Shown piece by piece: positions 45,503 to 55,141 of a DNA stretch of 64,000 nucleotides. The notes below the pieces were generated by a model. It saw nothing but the letters and a program-made list of their open reading frames with translations. It searched no databases and was not told the origin of the DNA. Where the stretch lies: NCBI RefSeq assembly GCF_022346545.1, contig NZ_JAKRNU010000001.1, forward strand, positions 124,001 to 188,000. Reading direction: 5' to 3'. Each line of letters starts with the position of its first letter. Position 1 is the first letter of the stretch. The position numbers and the translations under genes were made by a program. The stretch comes from Sporosarcina sp. ACRSM (lineage in GTDB: Bacteria; Bacillota; Bacilli; Bacillales_A; Planococcaceae).

Positions 45503-47530
45503 CTAAATTTTAAATTGAGAAATGGCTTCTTCAAGTTCAGTTGCCATGCTCGATAAATGTTGGCTTGCTGCAGCGATTTCTTCAAGTGTCGCCGTCTGCT
45601 CTTCAGCCGCCGCGGCCACATTTTCAAATTCTTCGCCGGTTGAACGGGCAAGCCCATCTACGCCCCGAATAATTCCGACGATGTGCTCACTATCCAAGGA
45701 TAGCTGCTGTATGAACGAAGATATGGCATGCATCTGCTTAGAAACTTGTGAAACGATGGCGGTGATTTCATTGAAAGTAACACCGGTTGTGTGTACGACT
45801 TCCGTACCTTTTTTCACTTCACGTGTACCGTTTTTAATTGACTGAATCGTCAGCTCTGTATCCGTCTGAATTTCTTTGATCAAATCTCCAATATGACCCG
45901 CTGCCTCTTGGGACTGTTCAGCAAGTTTCTTGACCTCACTCGCGACAACTGCAAAGCCCTTTCCGTGCTCACCTGCACGCGCTGCTTCAATCGAAGCATT
46001 CAAGGCTAACAAATTGGTCTGACTGGAAATGGCGGAAATGGTATCAACAATCTGACCGATTTCAGTAGATCGTTTCCCTAGCTTTTCCATCATCTCTGCC
46101 GATGTATTGACTGTATCTTCGATGGTTTCCATCTGGGTAATTGCGGACACCACCGCTTCTTCACCCTGCTGCGCTTTTTGAACCGCTTCTTCAGAACTTT
46201 TTGCGACTGCATTCGAATCTGCGGACACTTTGTTAAGTGTCTCAGACATTCGGTCGACTGTTTCGGTGGCCTCCCTCGTCCGATCGATCTGTTGCATGGC
46301 TCCATTTGATACGGATTCAGTCGTCTCAGCTACTATTTGAGCGGCCTGTGCAGTCTGATCCGCGCTCGCATTCAACTGTTCGGCTGAAGAAGCCACCTGC
46401 GAACCAGTCTCTTTCACAATCCGAATAAGCCCATTCAGATTAGTTAACATACCATTCAGATCATTCGACATCTGACCTAATTCATCATTCGAGCGAATAT
46501 CAAGACGATGTGTCAAATCCCCCACCGCTATTTGGTTGATCATGCCGGACATACCGGCAATATTTTTCAACATATGTTTTAATAAAAAATAAATGAGTGT
46601 TACCAAAATGAGCACTGAAATGAGGAAATAGATGATCAGTTTGGTTGTCATACTTTTTACAGGCGCAATCACTTCATCTTCAGTGACAGTTGCCGCTACA
46701 GACCAGCCTGTGGACTGAACGGGCTCATAACCAATATAGTATTGTTTTCCGTCAATCTCCGCTGTCTCCAGTCCGTTCTTGCCAGCGGTCATCTTTTTGG
46801 CAACCTCTCCGATATCCCCCGCTTGACTCGTAAGGGGCTCTTGCATAATCAAGCTTTTATCGGGATGATACATCACTTGTCCACTCGACGTCAGTAGTAG
46901 ACTAAAACCTGTTTGCCCTATTTTAGACTGTTCCATAATGGAAGGTAAGGAATCAAGAAATAGGTCGACTGCTACAATGCCCACTGTCTCATTATCTACC
47001 TTAACTTGTTTCATCACACTTAAAATTACTTTTCCAAATACCTGATCCATATACGGCTCTGTAAAATAGACACCTTCCGCTTCCTTCACCGGCTGATACC
47101 AAGGCCTACTGTACAAATCAAAATCAAGATCGGAAAGAACATCACCTGTCCCTGTCAAAAAGTTTGCCTTCTCGCTTGCCACCCAAATCATCGCCACATC
47201 CGGATTCATGCTTTTAATTGCTTCCAGCGATTGATTCATGTCGTTATAATAGGCGTTTGTCAAAGCCTCTTCACGCGAGAGCGCTGTCTCTAGATAATGA
47301 AGCACAGTTTGGTCAGCTGTAATTTGGTTGACCAATGCCCCTTTTACCATAAAAAAGTTATCTACATCATTCGCAACAGATTTACTTTTACTCGATAATT
47401 CTGTCTCGGTGTACTGGGTCATGATTTCTCTTGTATCCAAGCTCACAACGATAGCTGTAATCACCATAACCACTGTAATTGCAACCAATAAAATCAGAGA
47501 TACCTTTGTGGAAATACTTTGCCGCTTCAT
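45503..47530 (-). CDS. methyl-accepting chemotaxis protein with dCache sensor
   Basis: 675 residues. TM1 about 9-31, an extracellular dCache-type ligand domain about 35-300 ([16 protein letters not shown] ... [27 protein letters not shown]), and TM2 about 302-322. HAMP follows to about 375, then the cytoplasmic signalling domain with the hairpin tip [20 protein letters not shown]. The PWYQ and YMD parts of the sensor are typical for amino acid-binding dCache domains, though the ligand is not certain. GGGG lies 8 bases before the ATG. A single gene. Confidence 0.93.
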   Translation of the reverse strand: MKRQSISTKVSLILLVAITVVMVITAIVVSLDTREIMTQYTETELSSKSKSVANDVDNFFMVKGALVNQITADQTVLHYLETALSREEALTNAYYNDMNQSLEAIKSMNPDVAMIWVASEKANFLTGTGDVLSDLDFDLYSRPWYQPVKEAEGVYFTEPYMDQVFGKVILSVMKQVKVDNETVGIVAVDLFLDSLPSIMEQSKIGQTGFSLLLTSSGQVMYHPDKSLIMQEPLTSQAGDIGEVAKKMTAGKNGLETAEIDGKQYYIGYEPVQSTGWSVAATVTEDEVIAPVKSMTTKLIIYFLISVLILVTLIYFLLKHMLKNIAGMSGMINQIAVGDLTHRLDIRSNDELGQMSNDLNGMLTNLNGLIRIVKETGSQVASSAEQLNASADQTAQAAQIVAETTESVSNGAMQQIDRTREATETVDRMSETLNKVSADSNAVAKSSEEAVQKAQQGEEAVVSAITQMETIEDTVNTSAEMMEKLGKRSTEIGQIVDTISAISSQTNLLALNASIEAARAGEHGKGFAVVASEVKKLAEQSQEAAGHIGDLIKEIQTDTELTIQSIKNGTREVKKGTEVVHTTGVTFNEITAIVSQVSKQMHAISSFIQQLSLDSEHIVGIIRGVDGLARSTGEEFENVAAAAEEQTATLEEIAAASQHLSSMATELEEAISQFKI

Positions 47531-47797
47531 CTAAACACCCCTTGAAAATCTAACTGATTCATTCTAGTAATCTAGTGAATATGTACTAGTGATTATACCT
47601 TAAATTCGATCCGATATCATGATTTCAGAGAAATACAAACAGTGGATTTATTAGAAGGGGATCATTTTTTAAATCGAATAAAACGACTCACTTGTCGAAC
47701 ATGACTGGAGTGCTTTTAACAACTTCCTATTACAAAAGCAATCTCTCCTGCTCAAACATTCGTTTTAAACCTCGAAGCTGTTCATTCGTAATCCATT

Positions 47798-48319
47798 TTA
47801 ATTTTCATAAACAGGTACAAGTGTATGAAATCGTGTTCTCATCTTCTCGCTATCAAATACAACTGTTCTATTTACAAAGAAATAAATTCTCAATCCGTCT
47901 TCGTTTTGTATAATCTTTGCATAATGATTACTTTCTTCATCCTTTACTCGCCTTATCTTCGGATCTGTTATGACACCGTACCGAATAAAAAAATCATCAA
48001 AATTCGTAAATGCCGAGTTTAGCACCTGATCTGTTTGTATGGGAAGTGTGCCGCTTCCTAAATACCACTCCCACTGAGCTCCCTTTAACTTGATGAAAGC
48101 ATTGTAAAGACTGTTGTCTCGCGTATAAAAAACCAGAACCCCATCTTTTACAATTTCTAAATGGATGATCTCTTCTACCTGAACATCGGTATCTTTCATT
48201 ACATCCAGCAATTTCTGTTCAATGGTAGGATTTTTATGTTTACTAGCACACGAACTCAATAAAAATATAAGAACTAAGCAAGATAATATATAAAACTTAA
48301 TTGTTAGCCCTTTTTTCAA
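47798..48319 (-). CDS. lipoprotein of unknown function
   Basis: About 173 residues if started at the TTG 48319, which has GAGGGG 9 bases upstream; a TTG at 48349 without a ribosome site would add 10 residues. Signal peptide with lipobox LLSSC. The body is a small alpha/beta domain with alternating hydrophobic strands (DGVLVFYTRDNSLYNAFIKLKG). It overlaps the end of the small membrane-protein gene upstream, so the two are probably co-translated. No family is recognised. Confidence 0.65.
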   Translation of the reverse strand: MKKGLTIKFYILSCLVLIFLLSSCASKHKNPTIEQKLLDVMKDTDVQVEEIIHLEIVKDGVLVFYTRDNSLYNAFIKLKGAQWEWYLGSGTLPIQTDQVLNSAFTNFDDFFIRYGVITDPKIRRVKDEESNHYAKIIQNEDGLRIYFFVNRTVVFDSEKMRTRFHTLVPVYEN

Positions 48320-48485
48320 TCGCTTTATCCCCTCTCTTTCCTTTGACAATTAAAGCACCCATGTAAATACAGCCAAAACCTAGCAATTTCATTATGATAT
48401 GCCCTATATTTCCCATCTGATCAATAATCAATGAAAATAAAAAAGCTCCTAAAAACAGAAAAGGTATCGCCAAAAACCATCTCAA
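48297..48485 (-). CDS. small membrane protein
   Basis: About 62 residues from a TTG at 48485, 10 bases after AAGGAGG; the in-frame GTG at 48509 precedes that site. Two hydrophobic helices (RWFLAIPFLFLGAFLFSLII and IMKLLGFGCIYMGALIV) and a basic tail. It overlaps the lipoprotein gene downstream. Unknown function. Confidence 0.5.
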   Translation of the reverse strand: MRWFLAIPFLFLGAFLFSLIIDQMGNIGHIIMKLLGFGCIYMGALIVKGKRGDKAIEKRANN

Positions 48486-48537
48486 ATTAACCCAGCCTCC
48501 TTGAAACACCTACTTTAAGACCTCTAGGCCATCTATA

Positions 48538-49035
48538 TTAAATTGTTTCATTTTCCCTTTCTCCCAAAGCACGTTTAGCCCTATCATTAAGGAATCCAAA
48601 CAATCCAATACCTATTAATAATATTCCTATCACCAGAAAACTAACGAAAAAGATTTTCAAGCCAATCGTTGGAGATTTTGATACAAAACCACTTAATACT
48701 AAAAATGAAACGCCTATCCAAAATAGAAAATACTCAAACATCCTCCCGTTACATTTGAGTAAAGTATATCCCATAAGGATTATGAGGTATGTAGCACTTA
48801 ATAGCATGAGTAAAGGAAAGGTAGGTGCAAATTTAGCAGCATATACAAAATAGTCGATTTGTAAAATATCATTTTTATCTTCGACTTGACCATTCGCCAT
48901 CTGTGAAAAAATCACTGTATGTTGCCATTCCCAAGGTATCTCTACTATTGTGCTACCTTCATACCATGCAGCCCCAGTAGAAAATACTAAAAGGAGCGAA
49001 GCTAAAATAAGTTGGATAATCATCTTGAAGGACAT
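48538..49035 (-). CDS. membrane protein, DUF4306-like
   Basis: 165 residues, four hydrophobic segments. The first ends in AAWYEGS, followed by an outside loop with IPWEWQHTVIFSQ and YFVYAAKFAPTFP. That pattern recalls B. subtilis YjdJ (DUF4306), which is shorter. GAGGTG lies 7 bases before the ATG. It is first of a minus-strand group of three small membrane or lipoprotein genes. Confidence 0.55.
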   Translation of the reverse strand: MSFKMIIQLILASLLLVFSTGAAWYEGSTIVEIPWEWQHTVIFSQMANGQVEDKNDILQIDYFVYAAKFAPTFPLLMLLSATYLIILMGYTLLKCNGRMFEYFLFWIGVSFLVLSGFVSKSPTIGLKIFFVSFLVIGILLIGIGLFGFLNDRAKRALGERENETI

Positions 49036-49296
49036 TTTTTTACACCTCGAATATTTTTTAAAGTCAAATATTTATTTACACCGCAACTTGCACTATATGA
49101 AATTATTCTTTTTTAATAAAGATGTTGTTATTCTTCCTACTGTAAAGTGAACTTTTATCAAGCTTTTAATCCTTCCCCGCTTTTTATAAATTTTCTCCAA
49201 TACTTTCCGCTAATCGTATTAAATAAAACGCTGTTATTTTCACTCACTACAATCCGTTTATACAGTGAAATGGATGGAGAATTTTCCTTTTATCAA

Positions 49297-49620
49297 TTAA
49301 AAAGCATCCGGTATTATACTCCAAATGAGATAAATGGCAATGATTATATGGAACAAAACCCCAACACTTAACATCAGATGGATACTGAAGCTTTTAAGTA
49401 TCTCGCGATAAAAATAATAGAGCCCAAAAAGAACAAAGGCATAGATGACAGGCATTCCTACACTATACAGTAATTTACTCGTATCAGAAATATCTCCTGG
49501 TGGTGCGTCGGCAGCATAGAATAAAATGCCACTTATCATATATGACAGAAAAAATTCAACACAATAGGTGACTATGGCTGCGATTAGAAAATAAGCACCG
49601 TAAGCAATCATTTTACTCAT
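49297..49620 (-). CDS. small membrane protein
   Basis: 107 residues with three hydrophobic segments (about 5-35, 49-70 and 82-103) and a short outside loop ADAPPGDISDTS. GGGGGAGG lies before the ATG at 49620. Not recognised. Confidence 0.55.
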   Translation of the reverse strand: MSKMIAYGAYFLIAAIVTYCVEFFLSYMISGILFYAADAPPGDISDTSKLLYSVGMPVIYAFVLFGLYYFYREILKSFSIHLMLSVGVLFHIIIAIYLIWSIIPDAF

Positions 49621-49809
49621 GAAAATCCTCCCCCATGAACACCCTTACCTCCAAACACAATACCATGGATTTCCCGAAAATTGTCAAACTAATTTGCTTT
49701 ACCAGTTCGAGAAACACACCTTCTTCAATTCACACAGATTTCTCAGTGATTACTCACCTATATAACAATTGTAAAGCAAAAAAGTATACAACTTTTCTAA
49801 AATTATTTT

Positions 49810-50087
49810 ATGAACATGAAAAAACCAATCAAGCATAATTTTGCATACATGGCTCCATTGTATCTTTTCCTTTTAGCTTCCTGTGCTACAGCTCAAAATA
49901 ACGGAGATATTTGGCTTCATTATTATTCCATAAGAAAAGGCTACCATTTAAAAATGATCCTACTGCGATGACAAATCCATCAATGATGCTAAAAGCGTTG
50001 TCGAAAAGTAAATACATGTTTACACTAGAAAATTCAGATACCCTTTTTATTACTATCAAGGCAACAAAAAGAAAAAAACCCCTCTAA
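49810..50087 (+). pseudogene. possible broken small lipoprotein gene
   Basis: An ATG at 49810 opens a lipoprotein-like signal with lipobox LLASC (Cys at residue 25), but the frame ends at 49971 after 53 residues. Another frame carries on from about 49900 to 50087 (FKNDPTAMTNPSMMLKALSK) with plausible content. Together they could be one gene with a shift. The ribosome site is poor and no relative is known, so this is tentative. Confidence 0.3.
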
Positions 50088-50220
50088 ATAAGGTGACAAA
50101 CGGAATTTCGAAAGTTTTACGGCTTAACTGATATTTTGTTCCGTTTGTCTATTTTCTTGTTCTATTCGTCCAATCATTCCCTATGGAACAGAATAGAATA
50201 CGAAAAGGAGGTTGTGCCTT
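50088..50220. other. upstream region of the beta-helix gene
   Basis: Contains AAAAGGAGG (50205-50213), the ribosome site of the next gene. No clear promoter was picked out. TTCCGTTTGTC and TTCTATTCGTCC nearby look like loose repeats of each other. Confidence 0.3.
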
Positions 50221-51423
50221 TTGGCTCAAGAATTTATAGTCAGCCCAGGTCAGTCAATACAAGCCGCCATTACCGTAGCAAATGATTATGACACCATTCG
50301 GGTGCTTCCAGGCACCTACACCGGCCCCATCGTTATTAATAAAATGATTCAATTACTAGGCGCTCAAGCCGGGGTTGATGCAAGAACGCGGACAGGTGCC
50401 CCTGGTACTGAGTCCATTATAACGGGGACATCTGTGACTGCCCTGGTTCAATTAGCGGCTAACAATGTCGTAGTTGATGGGTTTACCATTCAGGGAAACA
50501 CTGCTGGAGCAGGCGCATATTCCCTTCCAACCTTTTCAGGTTATTGGTTCTTTAATAATATTGTACAAAATAATGTTTTCGGTTTTTATGTCAATTCAAA
50601 TGGGGAAACTGAAACACAAGTTAGGCAAAATATTTTTAATAATAATAATCAAGCCGGAGCTTCAACCGGTAACGGAGTCTATTCTGATCAAGGCATTCAA
50701 AACCTATTAATTGATAGCAACCGATTTACAGGACCCCATGCAAATGCATCCATCAATATGGCTACAAATGCGTCTGATGTCGTTATTGTAAGAAATGAAA
50801 TGCTTACAGACAACTCGATCGCTTTAATTGATACGACAAATGTAACCATCGCTTGTAACACATTAACCAATACGCAAGGAAGTTCAATATTCTTTGGTGG
50901 CGGAACCAATCGAACTGATATAAACAATAATATATTGCACAATAGCATTTCAAATGGGATTTCAGTAACCACTGCTTTCGTACCTGGACCGAATTCAAAT
51001 ATCCGGGCAAAACATAACAATATTCAGGGTAATGCCAATGCTGGACTTAATATTGCCGCAGGGGCCTATGCAGTTGCACCAAGATTATTAGATGCCACAA
51101 ATAACTGGTGGGGGGCTCCTGATGGACCTTCCGGTGCAGGTTCTGGATCAGGGGACGCTATTCTGCTTAACGGAAACCCACCGACCATTCTTGAATTTGA
51201 ACCTTTTTTACAATCTCCACCGCTTCCCTGTTCCACTGATCTGGCGTGTCAAGCTGCTCTTGAAGCCTTACAACAACAACTTGCAGCGTGTCGACTACAA
51301 CTTGCCAACTGCCAAAATCAAAGCAAATTTAAATGCCAAAATCCTAATCCACGTTGTATTAATACAGCAGGATCTCAGCGTTGTGACAAATGTCAACGCA
51401 AATCATGCCGGTGCAAGAAGTAA
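50221..51423 (+). CDS. right-handed beta-helix (NosD/pectate-lyase-like) protein with cysteine-rich tail
   Basis: About 400 residues from the TTG at 50221 (GGAGG 9 bases upstream). No signal peptide. Residues about 1-330 form repeated beta-helix rungs with many Asn (NNVVVDGFTIQGN, NNIVQNNVFGFY, NNNILHNSISNGI). Near 300 comes the NNWWGAPDGPSG motif of NosD-like proteins. A short coiled-coil (QAALEALQQQLAACRLQL) follows. The protein ends in a tail with nine cysteines and many Arg/Lys (CQNPNPRCINTAGSQRCDKC). The layout suggests a self-assembling surface protein, perhaps of the spore coat or exosporium, crosslinked through the tail. That role is an inference. Confidence 0.75.
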   Translation: MAQEFIVSPGQSIQAAITVANDYDTIRVLPGTYTGPIVINKMIQLLGAQAGVDARTRTGAPGTESIITGTSVTALVQLAANNVVVDGFTIQGNTAGAGAYSLPTFSGYWFFNNIVQNNVFGFYVNSNGETETQVRQNIFNNNNQAGASTGNGVYSDQGIQNLLIDSNRFTGPHANASINMATNASDVVIVRNEMLTDNSIALIDTTNVTIACNTLTNTQGSSIFFGGGTNRTDINNNILHNSISNGISVTTAFVPGPNSNIRAKHNNIQGNANAGLNIAAGAYAVAPRLLDATNNWWGAPDGPSGAGSGSGDAILLNGNPPTILEFEPFLQSPPLPCSTDLACQAALEALQQQLAACRLQLANCQNQSKFKCQNPNPRCINTAGSQRCDKCQRKSCRCKK

Positions 51424-51437
51424 AAAAATGTATTGAA

Positions 51438-51470
51438 ACAGGCGCTCTCATTCAAGCGCCTGTTGTTTTA
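51438..51470 (+). terminator. intrinsic terminator of the beta-helix gene
   Basis: ACAGGCGCT (51438-51446) pairs with AGCGCCTGT (51455-51463) and is followed by TGTTTTATT. Confidence 0.8.
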
Positions 51471-51769
51471 TTCAACAAAGTTTTTGAAGCCTACCTACAC
51501 TACTTCATAAAGGGACACAGTCCTCATAATGCAAATTACAACGTTTAGAGGTTTGATACAAGTCATGATGAAGTAAATGTAGGTGAAATGCTAAGAATGC
51601 CGTTTGGTACCCTGTTCTCATTTTGGTGGAGCTTTTTGATACGTTCCCAACAACCAATGAGCTTCATTAATATTGACAATAAACAATTTTCCACTATCCT
51701 TTTGTTAATCCAACCTTTACATAAAAATCGCCAATCAACAGAACCTACTCAAAAGGAGGAGGTGTTTCA
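51471..51769. other. intergenic, no gene seen
   Basis: About 300 bases before the SASP-like gene, whose ribosome site AAAAGGAGGAGG ends it. A forespore (sigma-G) promoter would be expected, but no convincing one was found by eye. Confidence 0.3.
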
Positions 51770-51955
51770 ATGGAAAGCAACGACCCAAAAAAGTATACGG
51801 AAGCGGGGACGGATATCGAGGAGGTCAAACGTCAGAACGCCAATTCCGGACTGACGTATAATGAGATAAAAGAAGTACTCGCGAAATCTTGTGGATTTGG
51901 CACTGGCCAGTACAGCGACACGGATGCTGAAGCAGTCCGGGAGCAAAACCGCTAA
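51770..51955 (+). CDS. small acid-soluble spore protein-like (gamma-type) protein
   Basis: 61 residues. Two related segments, GTDIEEVKRQNANSG (13-27) and YSDTDAEAVREQNR (48-61), follow the pattern of the gamma-type SASP repeat (SETNAQQVRKQN-like). A short helix EIKEVLAKSCGFGTGQ lies between them. These proteins serve as an amino acid store in the spore core. An AGGAGGAGG ribosome site 9 bases upstream implies strong translation. The single Cys is unusual. If correct, it marks the host as a spore former. Confidence 0.55.
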   Translation: MESNDPKKYTEAGTDIEEVKRQNANSGLTYNEIKEVLAKSCGFGTGQYSDTDAEAVREQNR

Positions 51956-51972
51956 ATCCTTTTGTTAAATGC

Positions 51973-52018
51973 AAAAATCTGGTACGCTCACGATTCAACA
52001 TCGTTTTCGTACCAGATT
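51973..52018 (-). terminator. bidirectional intrinsic terminator
   Basis: AATCTGGTACG (51976-51986) pairs with CGTACCAGATT (52008-52018), with AAAAA at 51973-51977. It ends the HpaB-like gene, and possibly the SASP-like gene from the other side. Confidence 0.85.
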
Positions 52019-52022
52019 CCCT

Positions 52023-53453
52023 CTACATCAATTTCTCCACCCGTTTCACAAATGCCTCTTTCTCATATTCATGATACAGCTGGCTTGCCAGCTTCACCGG
52101 ATCGCCAAAGAAAAACCGTTCGTACAACGTTTCGCGTGTCCCGAACGCACTCATCGTCAAATCCCATGCCAAACGGAAAAGCTTCACACGCTCTTCCGCA
52201 TTTTTGGATGCTGCTTGTAAATACTGATCCAAATCTTTGCGTATCGTCGATTGGAATGCTTTTTCAGTCGGTATAGACATTAGACCGCTCGCCCCTAATT
52301 GCTGGATGATTTCAGCAAAGCGCGGATAGATCCGTGGGTAGACATTGCTGGCGATTTGCAGTGTCGTTTGGTCCGGGCGCATAAATCCTGCTTCATCTAG
52401 CTGGGCTTCGGATTCCGCTTTCAGTACAAGCGCTTTCATCGTTTCCAACACGACAATGACCTCGGTGGCTTTTTCTTGTACATGCTGGTATTCCCCGATC
52501 TGGATCGTATCGATGATCGACTGAACAACACCGAGGATAAACTCCGTCTTCACAATTTGTCTGGAGACGACTTGATGCAAAGTGAATGGCAAATAGGCAC
52601 TCGTACGCATAAAACTGTTCGCTACTGCCATATTGTCACAATAAAACACGCGCTCCCAGGGCACCCAGACGTTGTCGAACACGACGATCGTATCCATTTC
52701 CTCATAGCGTGAACTAAGCGGATAATTAAAGGCGGAATCCCCTCCGACAAATGATTCCCTGCATACAAATCGGAGTCCTTCACAATTGCTTGGGATGGCA
52801 AACGCAAAGCCATTCGCCTCAACATGCACGCCTCCCGATGAGATGACGACAATCTCATCCGTAATCCCACCTTGCGTAGCAAGTAAACGCGCTCCTTTGA
52901 TCAGGATACCGTTTTCATTTTTGGCCATCACTTTCGCCGCGATCGGCTCTTCCGACTCTTCAAAATAAAATGCCTTGCGGTTCACTTGCGGGTCGATAAA
53001 CGTATGGGTCATCGACAAATCATTTTCGCGTACATATTCATAAAAGGCTAAAACATTTTCCGGAAAACAACTCGCTTTTCCTTTTAACCAATCTACGGAA
53101 GAGGCAAGTGCCGTGATGACGGTATTCATATAGTCCGGACTTCTTCCCATCATGCCGTTATTCAATCTGGCCCACTCTTGAATCATGAGCCGCCTTTTCG
53201 TTAAATCCTCCTTTGTTTTCGGCTGTAAAAAAGACATGCCGACCCATTGCCCTGTTGTAGGAGAACGGTACAGCATCTTTTCCCGAACTTCTGGTTGGTG
53301 CTGTAAATCATATAATGCCGCTTGGCTTTTCATGATTCCTTTAAAGGCGGCATGTTCCGAAATCTTGCCTGTAATGGGGGTGCCATCTATCCATACATTT
53401 GTTTGCAACCGATCGATCCTGCTAATATAGTCACTTCCCGTACTGGCTGGCAA
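52023..53453 (-). CDS. HpaB-family flavin-dependent monooxygenase (YoaI-like)
   Basis: 476 residues from the TTG at 53453, with GAGGAG 8 bases upstream; an ATG at 53468 has no ribosome site. It is a 4-hydroxyphenylacetate 3-hydroxylase large-component type protein: ISEHAAFKGIMKSQ, GMMGRSPDYMNTV and VDPQVNRK-like HTFIDPQVNRK are all typical. It uses reduced flavin from a separate reductase, which is not encoded here. It is the last gene after a GntP transporter and an acyl-CoA operon. The same family includes 4-hydroxybutyryl-CoA dehydratases, so a CoA-linked reaction is an alternative. Confidence 0.82.
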   Translation of the reverse strand: MPASTGSDYISRIDRLQTNVWIDGTPITGKISEHAAFKGIMKSQAALYDLQHQPEVREKMLYRSPTTGQWVGMSFLQPKTKEDLTKRRLMIQEWARLNNGMMGRSPDYMNTVITALASSVDWLKGKASCFPENVLAFYEYVRENDLSMTHTFIDPQVNRKAFYFEESEEPIAAKVMAKNENGILIKGARLLATQGGITDEIVVISSGGVHVEANGFAFAIPSNCEGLRFVCRESFVGGDSAFNYPLSSRYEEMDTIVVFDNVWVPWERVFYCDNMAVANSFMRTSAYLPFTLHQVVSRQIVKTEFILGVVQSIIDTIQIGEYQHVQEKATEVIVVLETMKALVLKAESEAQLDEAGFMRPDQTTLQIASNVYPRIYPRFAEIIQQLGASGLMSIPTEKAFQSTIRKDLDQYLQAASKNAEERVKLFRLAWDLTMSAFGTRETLYERFFFGDPVKLASQLYHEYEKEAFVKRVEKLM

Positions 53454-53565
53454 CTTCCCACTCCTCATCGCTGAAGGTTTGCATGTGTCGTCAAGGCATT
53501 TCCTTCTCTATATCTATCTTATTATTTCCGCCCAGCAATCGTGACAAGTCGGCGATGAACGAGAT

Positions 53566-55023
53566 TTAGACGAGCCCCGTCAACATATACAAACAAATGA
53601 TAAAGAAACAAGCCAACGTTTTGATGATCGTAATGACAAAAATATCTTTATACGCTTGTCGATGCGTTAGTCCACATACTGCTAGCAATGTGATAACGGC
53701 TCCATTATGCGGCAATGTATCCATTCCGCCTGCCGCCATCGACATCACGCGATGCATCACTTCCAATGGAATATCAAATGCGGCCGCGGCTTCTACATAC
53801 TTTTCTGCCATGATTCCTAACGTAATACTGATTCCGCCAGATCCGGATCCAGTTATGCCGGCAAGTGTATTCGTTAAGACTGCTCCATTGATCAATGGAT
53901 GGGTGAAAGCCGTCGAAAGCGCGTTTTGCACAACAGCAAAACCTGGTAATGCTGCAATGACTCCACCAAAGCCGAATTCGGATGCCGTGTTCATCGTCGC
54001 CAATAAAGCACCACTTATCCCTACATTCAAGCTGGCTTGGAAATTCGCTTTAACGGCTTGAAAATTCAATGCGATGGCAGTGAAAATACCGACAAGCAAT
54101 GCCAGTTCAACAGACCAAATCGCAAGTTGCTGGTTCATGTTAACGCTTCCATATTCATTCAAACCGAGCGTCGCAAATTCAAATCCATCTGCATACCACT
54201 TCGGAATATTCACGGTAAAAAACTTATTCATCACACCGACAAGAATAAGAGGTAGAAAAGCAAGCCAATCTTTCATTACGATTTTCGTCGTTGATGCCGA
54301 TGATGTCTGCGTATGAACGGTTTCAGTCGTAGCCGCAAGCTCGCCATTCGCTGTCGGCTCGCTTATTTTATTTTTCCCGATACCATAATACCCTTCCCCA
54401 TTCGCTGCCGCTTTGCGGCGACGGCTCTCCAAATAGAGCATGCCCGACGCAAATATGAATGCAGCGCCGACTAATCCAAGAATGGGCGCGGCATAGACAT
54501 CCGTATTGAAAAAGCTGGTCGGGATGACGTTCTGGATTTGCGGCGATCCCGGAATGGCATCCATGGAAAAGGTAAAAGCACTAAATGCAATCGTTGCAGG
54601 GATCAGCCGTTTCGGAATATTCGCTTCTCGGAATAACTGAGCTGCAAAAGGATAAATGGCAAACACCGCGACAAATAAGCTCACACCGCTATAGGTTAAT
54701 ATAGCCCCCATTAGGACGACTGTAAGAATTGCCTGTTTGGCACCGATAAAACGGACGATGATTTTAGCGATTCTTTCCGCAATGCCTGTCATCTCAATGA
54801 CTTTACCGAAAACGGCACCTAGTAAGAAGACTGGAAAATATAATTTCACAAAGCCGACCATCTTTTCCATAAAAACATTTGAAAAGAACGGCAGTACATA
54901 ACTTGGATCTGTGAAGAAGACCGCAAACAATGCGCATAACGGAGCGATGATGATGACAGAAAAGCCCCGATATGCGAAAAAGATCAGAAAGCCGAGTGAA
55001 AGTAGAATAATCAGCAATTCCAT
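53566..55023 (-). CDS. GntP family organic-acid permease
   Basis: 485 residues, about 12-14 membrane segments. YSGVSLFVAVFAIYPFA and the central SMDAIPGSPQIQNVIPT are typical of GntP transporters, and the C-terminal AGGMDTLPHNGAVITLL is a second family hallmark. GntP members carry gluconate, 3-hydroxybutyrate and similar hydroxy acids. Placed between an acyl-CoA carboxylase operon and a monooxygenase, it most likely imports the acid that the operon activates. It lies 118 bases after the carboxyltransferase gene with a hairpin in the gap. Confidence 0.88.
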   Translation of the reverse strand: MELLIILLSLGFLIFFAYRGFSVIIIAPLCALFAVFFTDPSYVLPFFSNVFMEKMVGFVKLYFPVFLLGAVFGKVIEMTGIAERIAKIIVRFIGAKQAILTVVLMGAILTYSGVSLFVAVFAIYPFAAQLFREANIPKRLIPATIAFSAFTFSMDAIPGSPQIQNVIPTSFFNTDVYAAPILGLVGAAFIFASGMLYLESRRRKAAANGEGYYGIGKNKISEPTANGELAATTETVHTQTSSASTTKIVMKDWLAFLPLILVGVMNKFFTVNIPKWYADGFEFATLGLNEYGSVNMNQQLAIWSVELALLVGIFTAIALNFQAVKANFQASLNVGISGALLATMNTASEFGFGGVIAALPGFAVVQNALSTAFTHPLINGAVLTNTLAGITGSGSGGISITLGIMAEKYVEAAAAFDIPLEVMHRVMSMAAGGMDTLPHNGAVITLLAVCGLTHRQAYKDIFVITIIKTLACFFIICLYMLTGLV

Positions 55024-55094
55024 AAATTCACCTTCTATCGCGAGATTTGGTCGTAAAAGTAAAACTGGGAAACTTAAAGCCTAACAAGAAGGGA

Positions 55095-55116
55095 CACCTC
55101 AAACTGAATTGAGGTG
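55095..55116 (-). promoter_or_regulatory. hairpin between carboxyltransferase and GntP genes
   Basis: CACCTCAA (55095-55102) pairs perfectly with TTGAGGTG (55109-55116). There is no T run, so it is more likely a processing or attenuating hairpin than a full terminator. Confidence 0.45.
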
Positions 55117-55141
55117 TACGCCTCGGCAGTTCTACCTTTCG

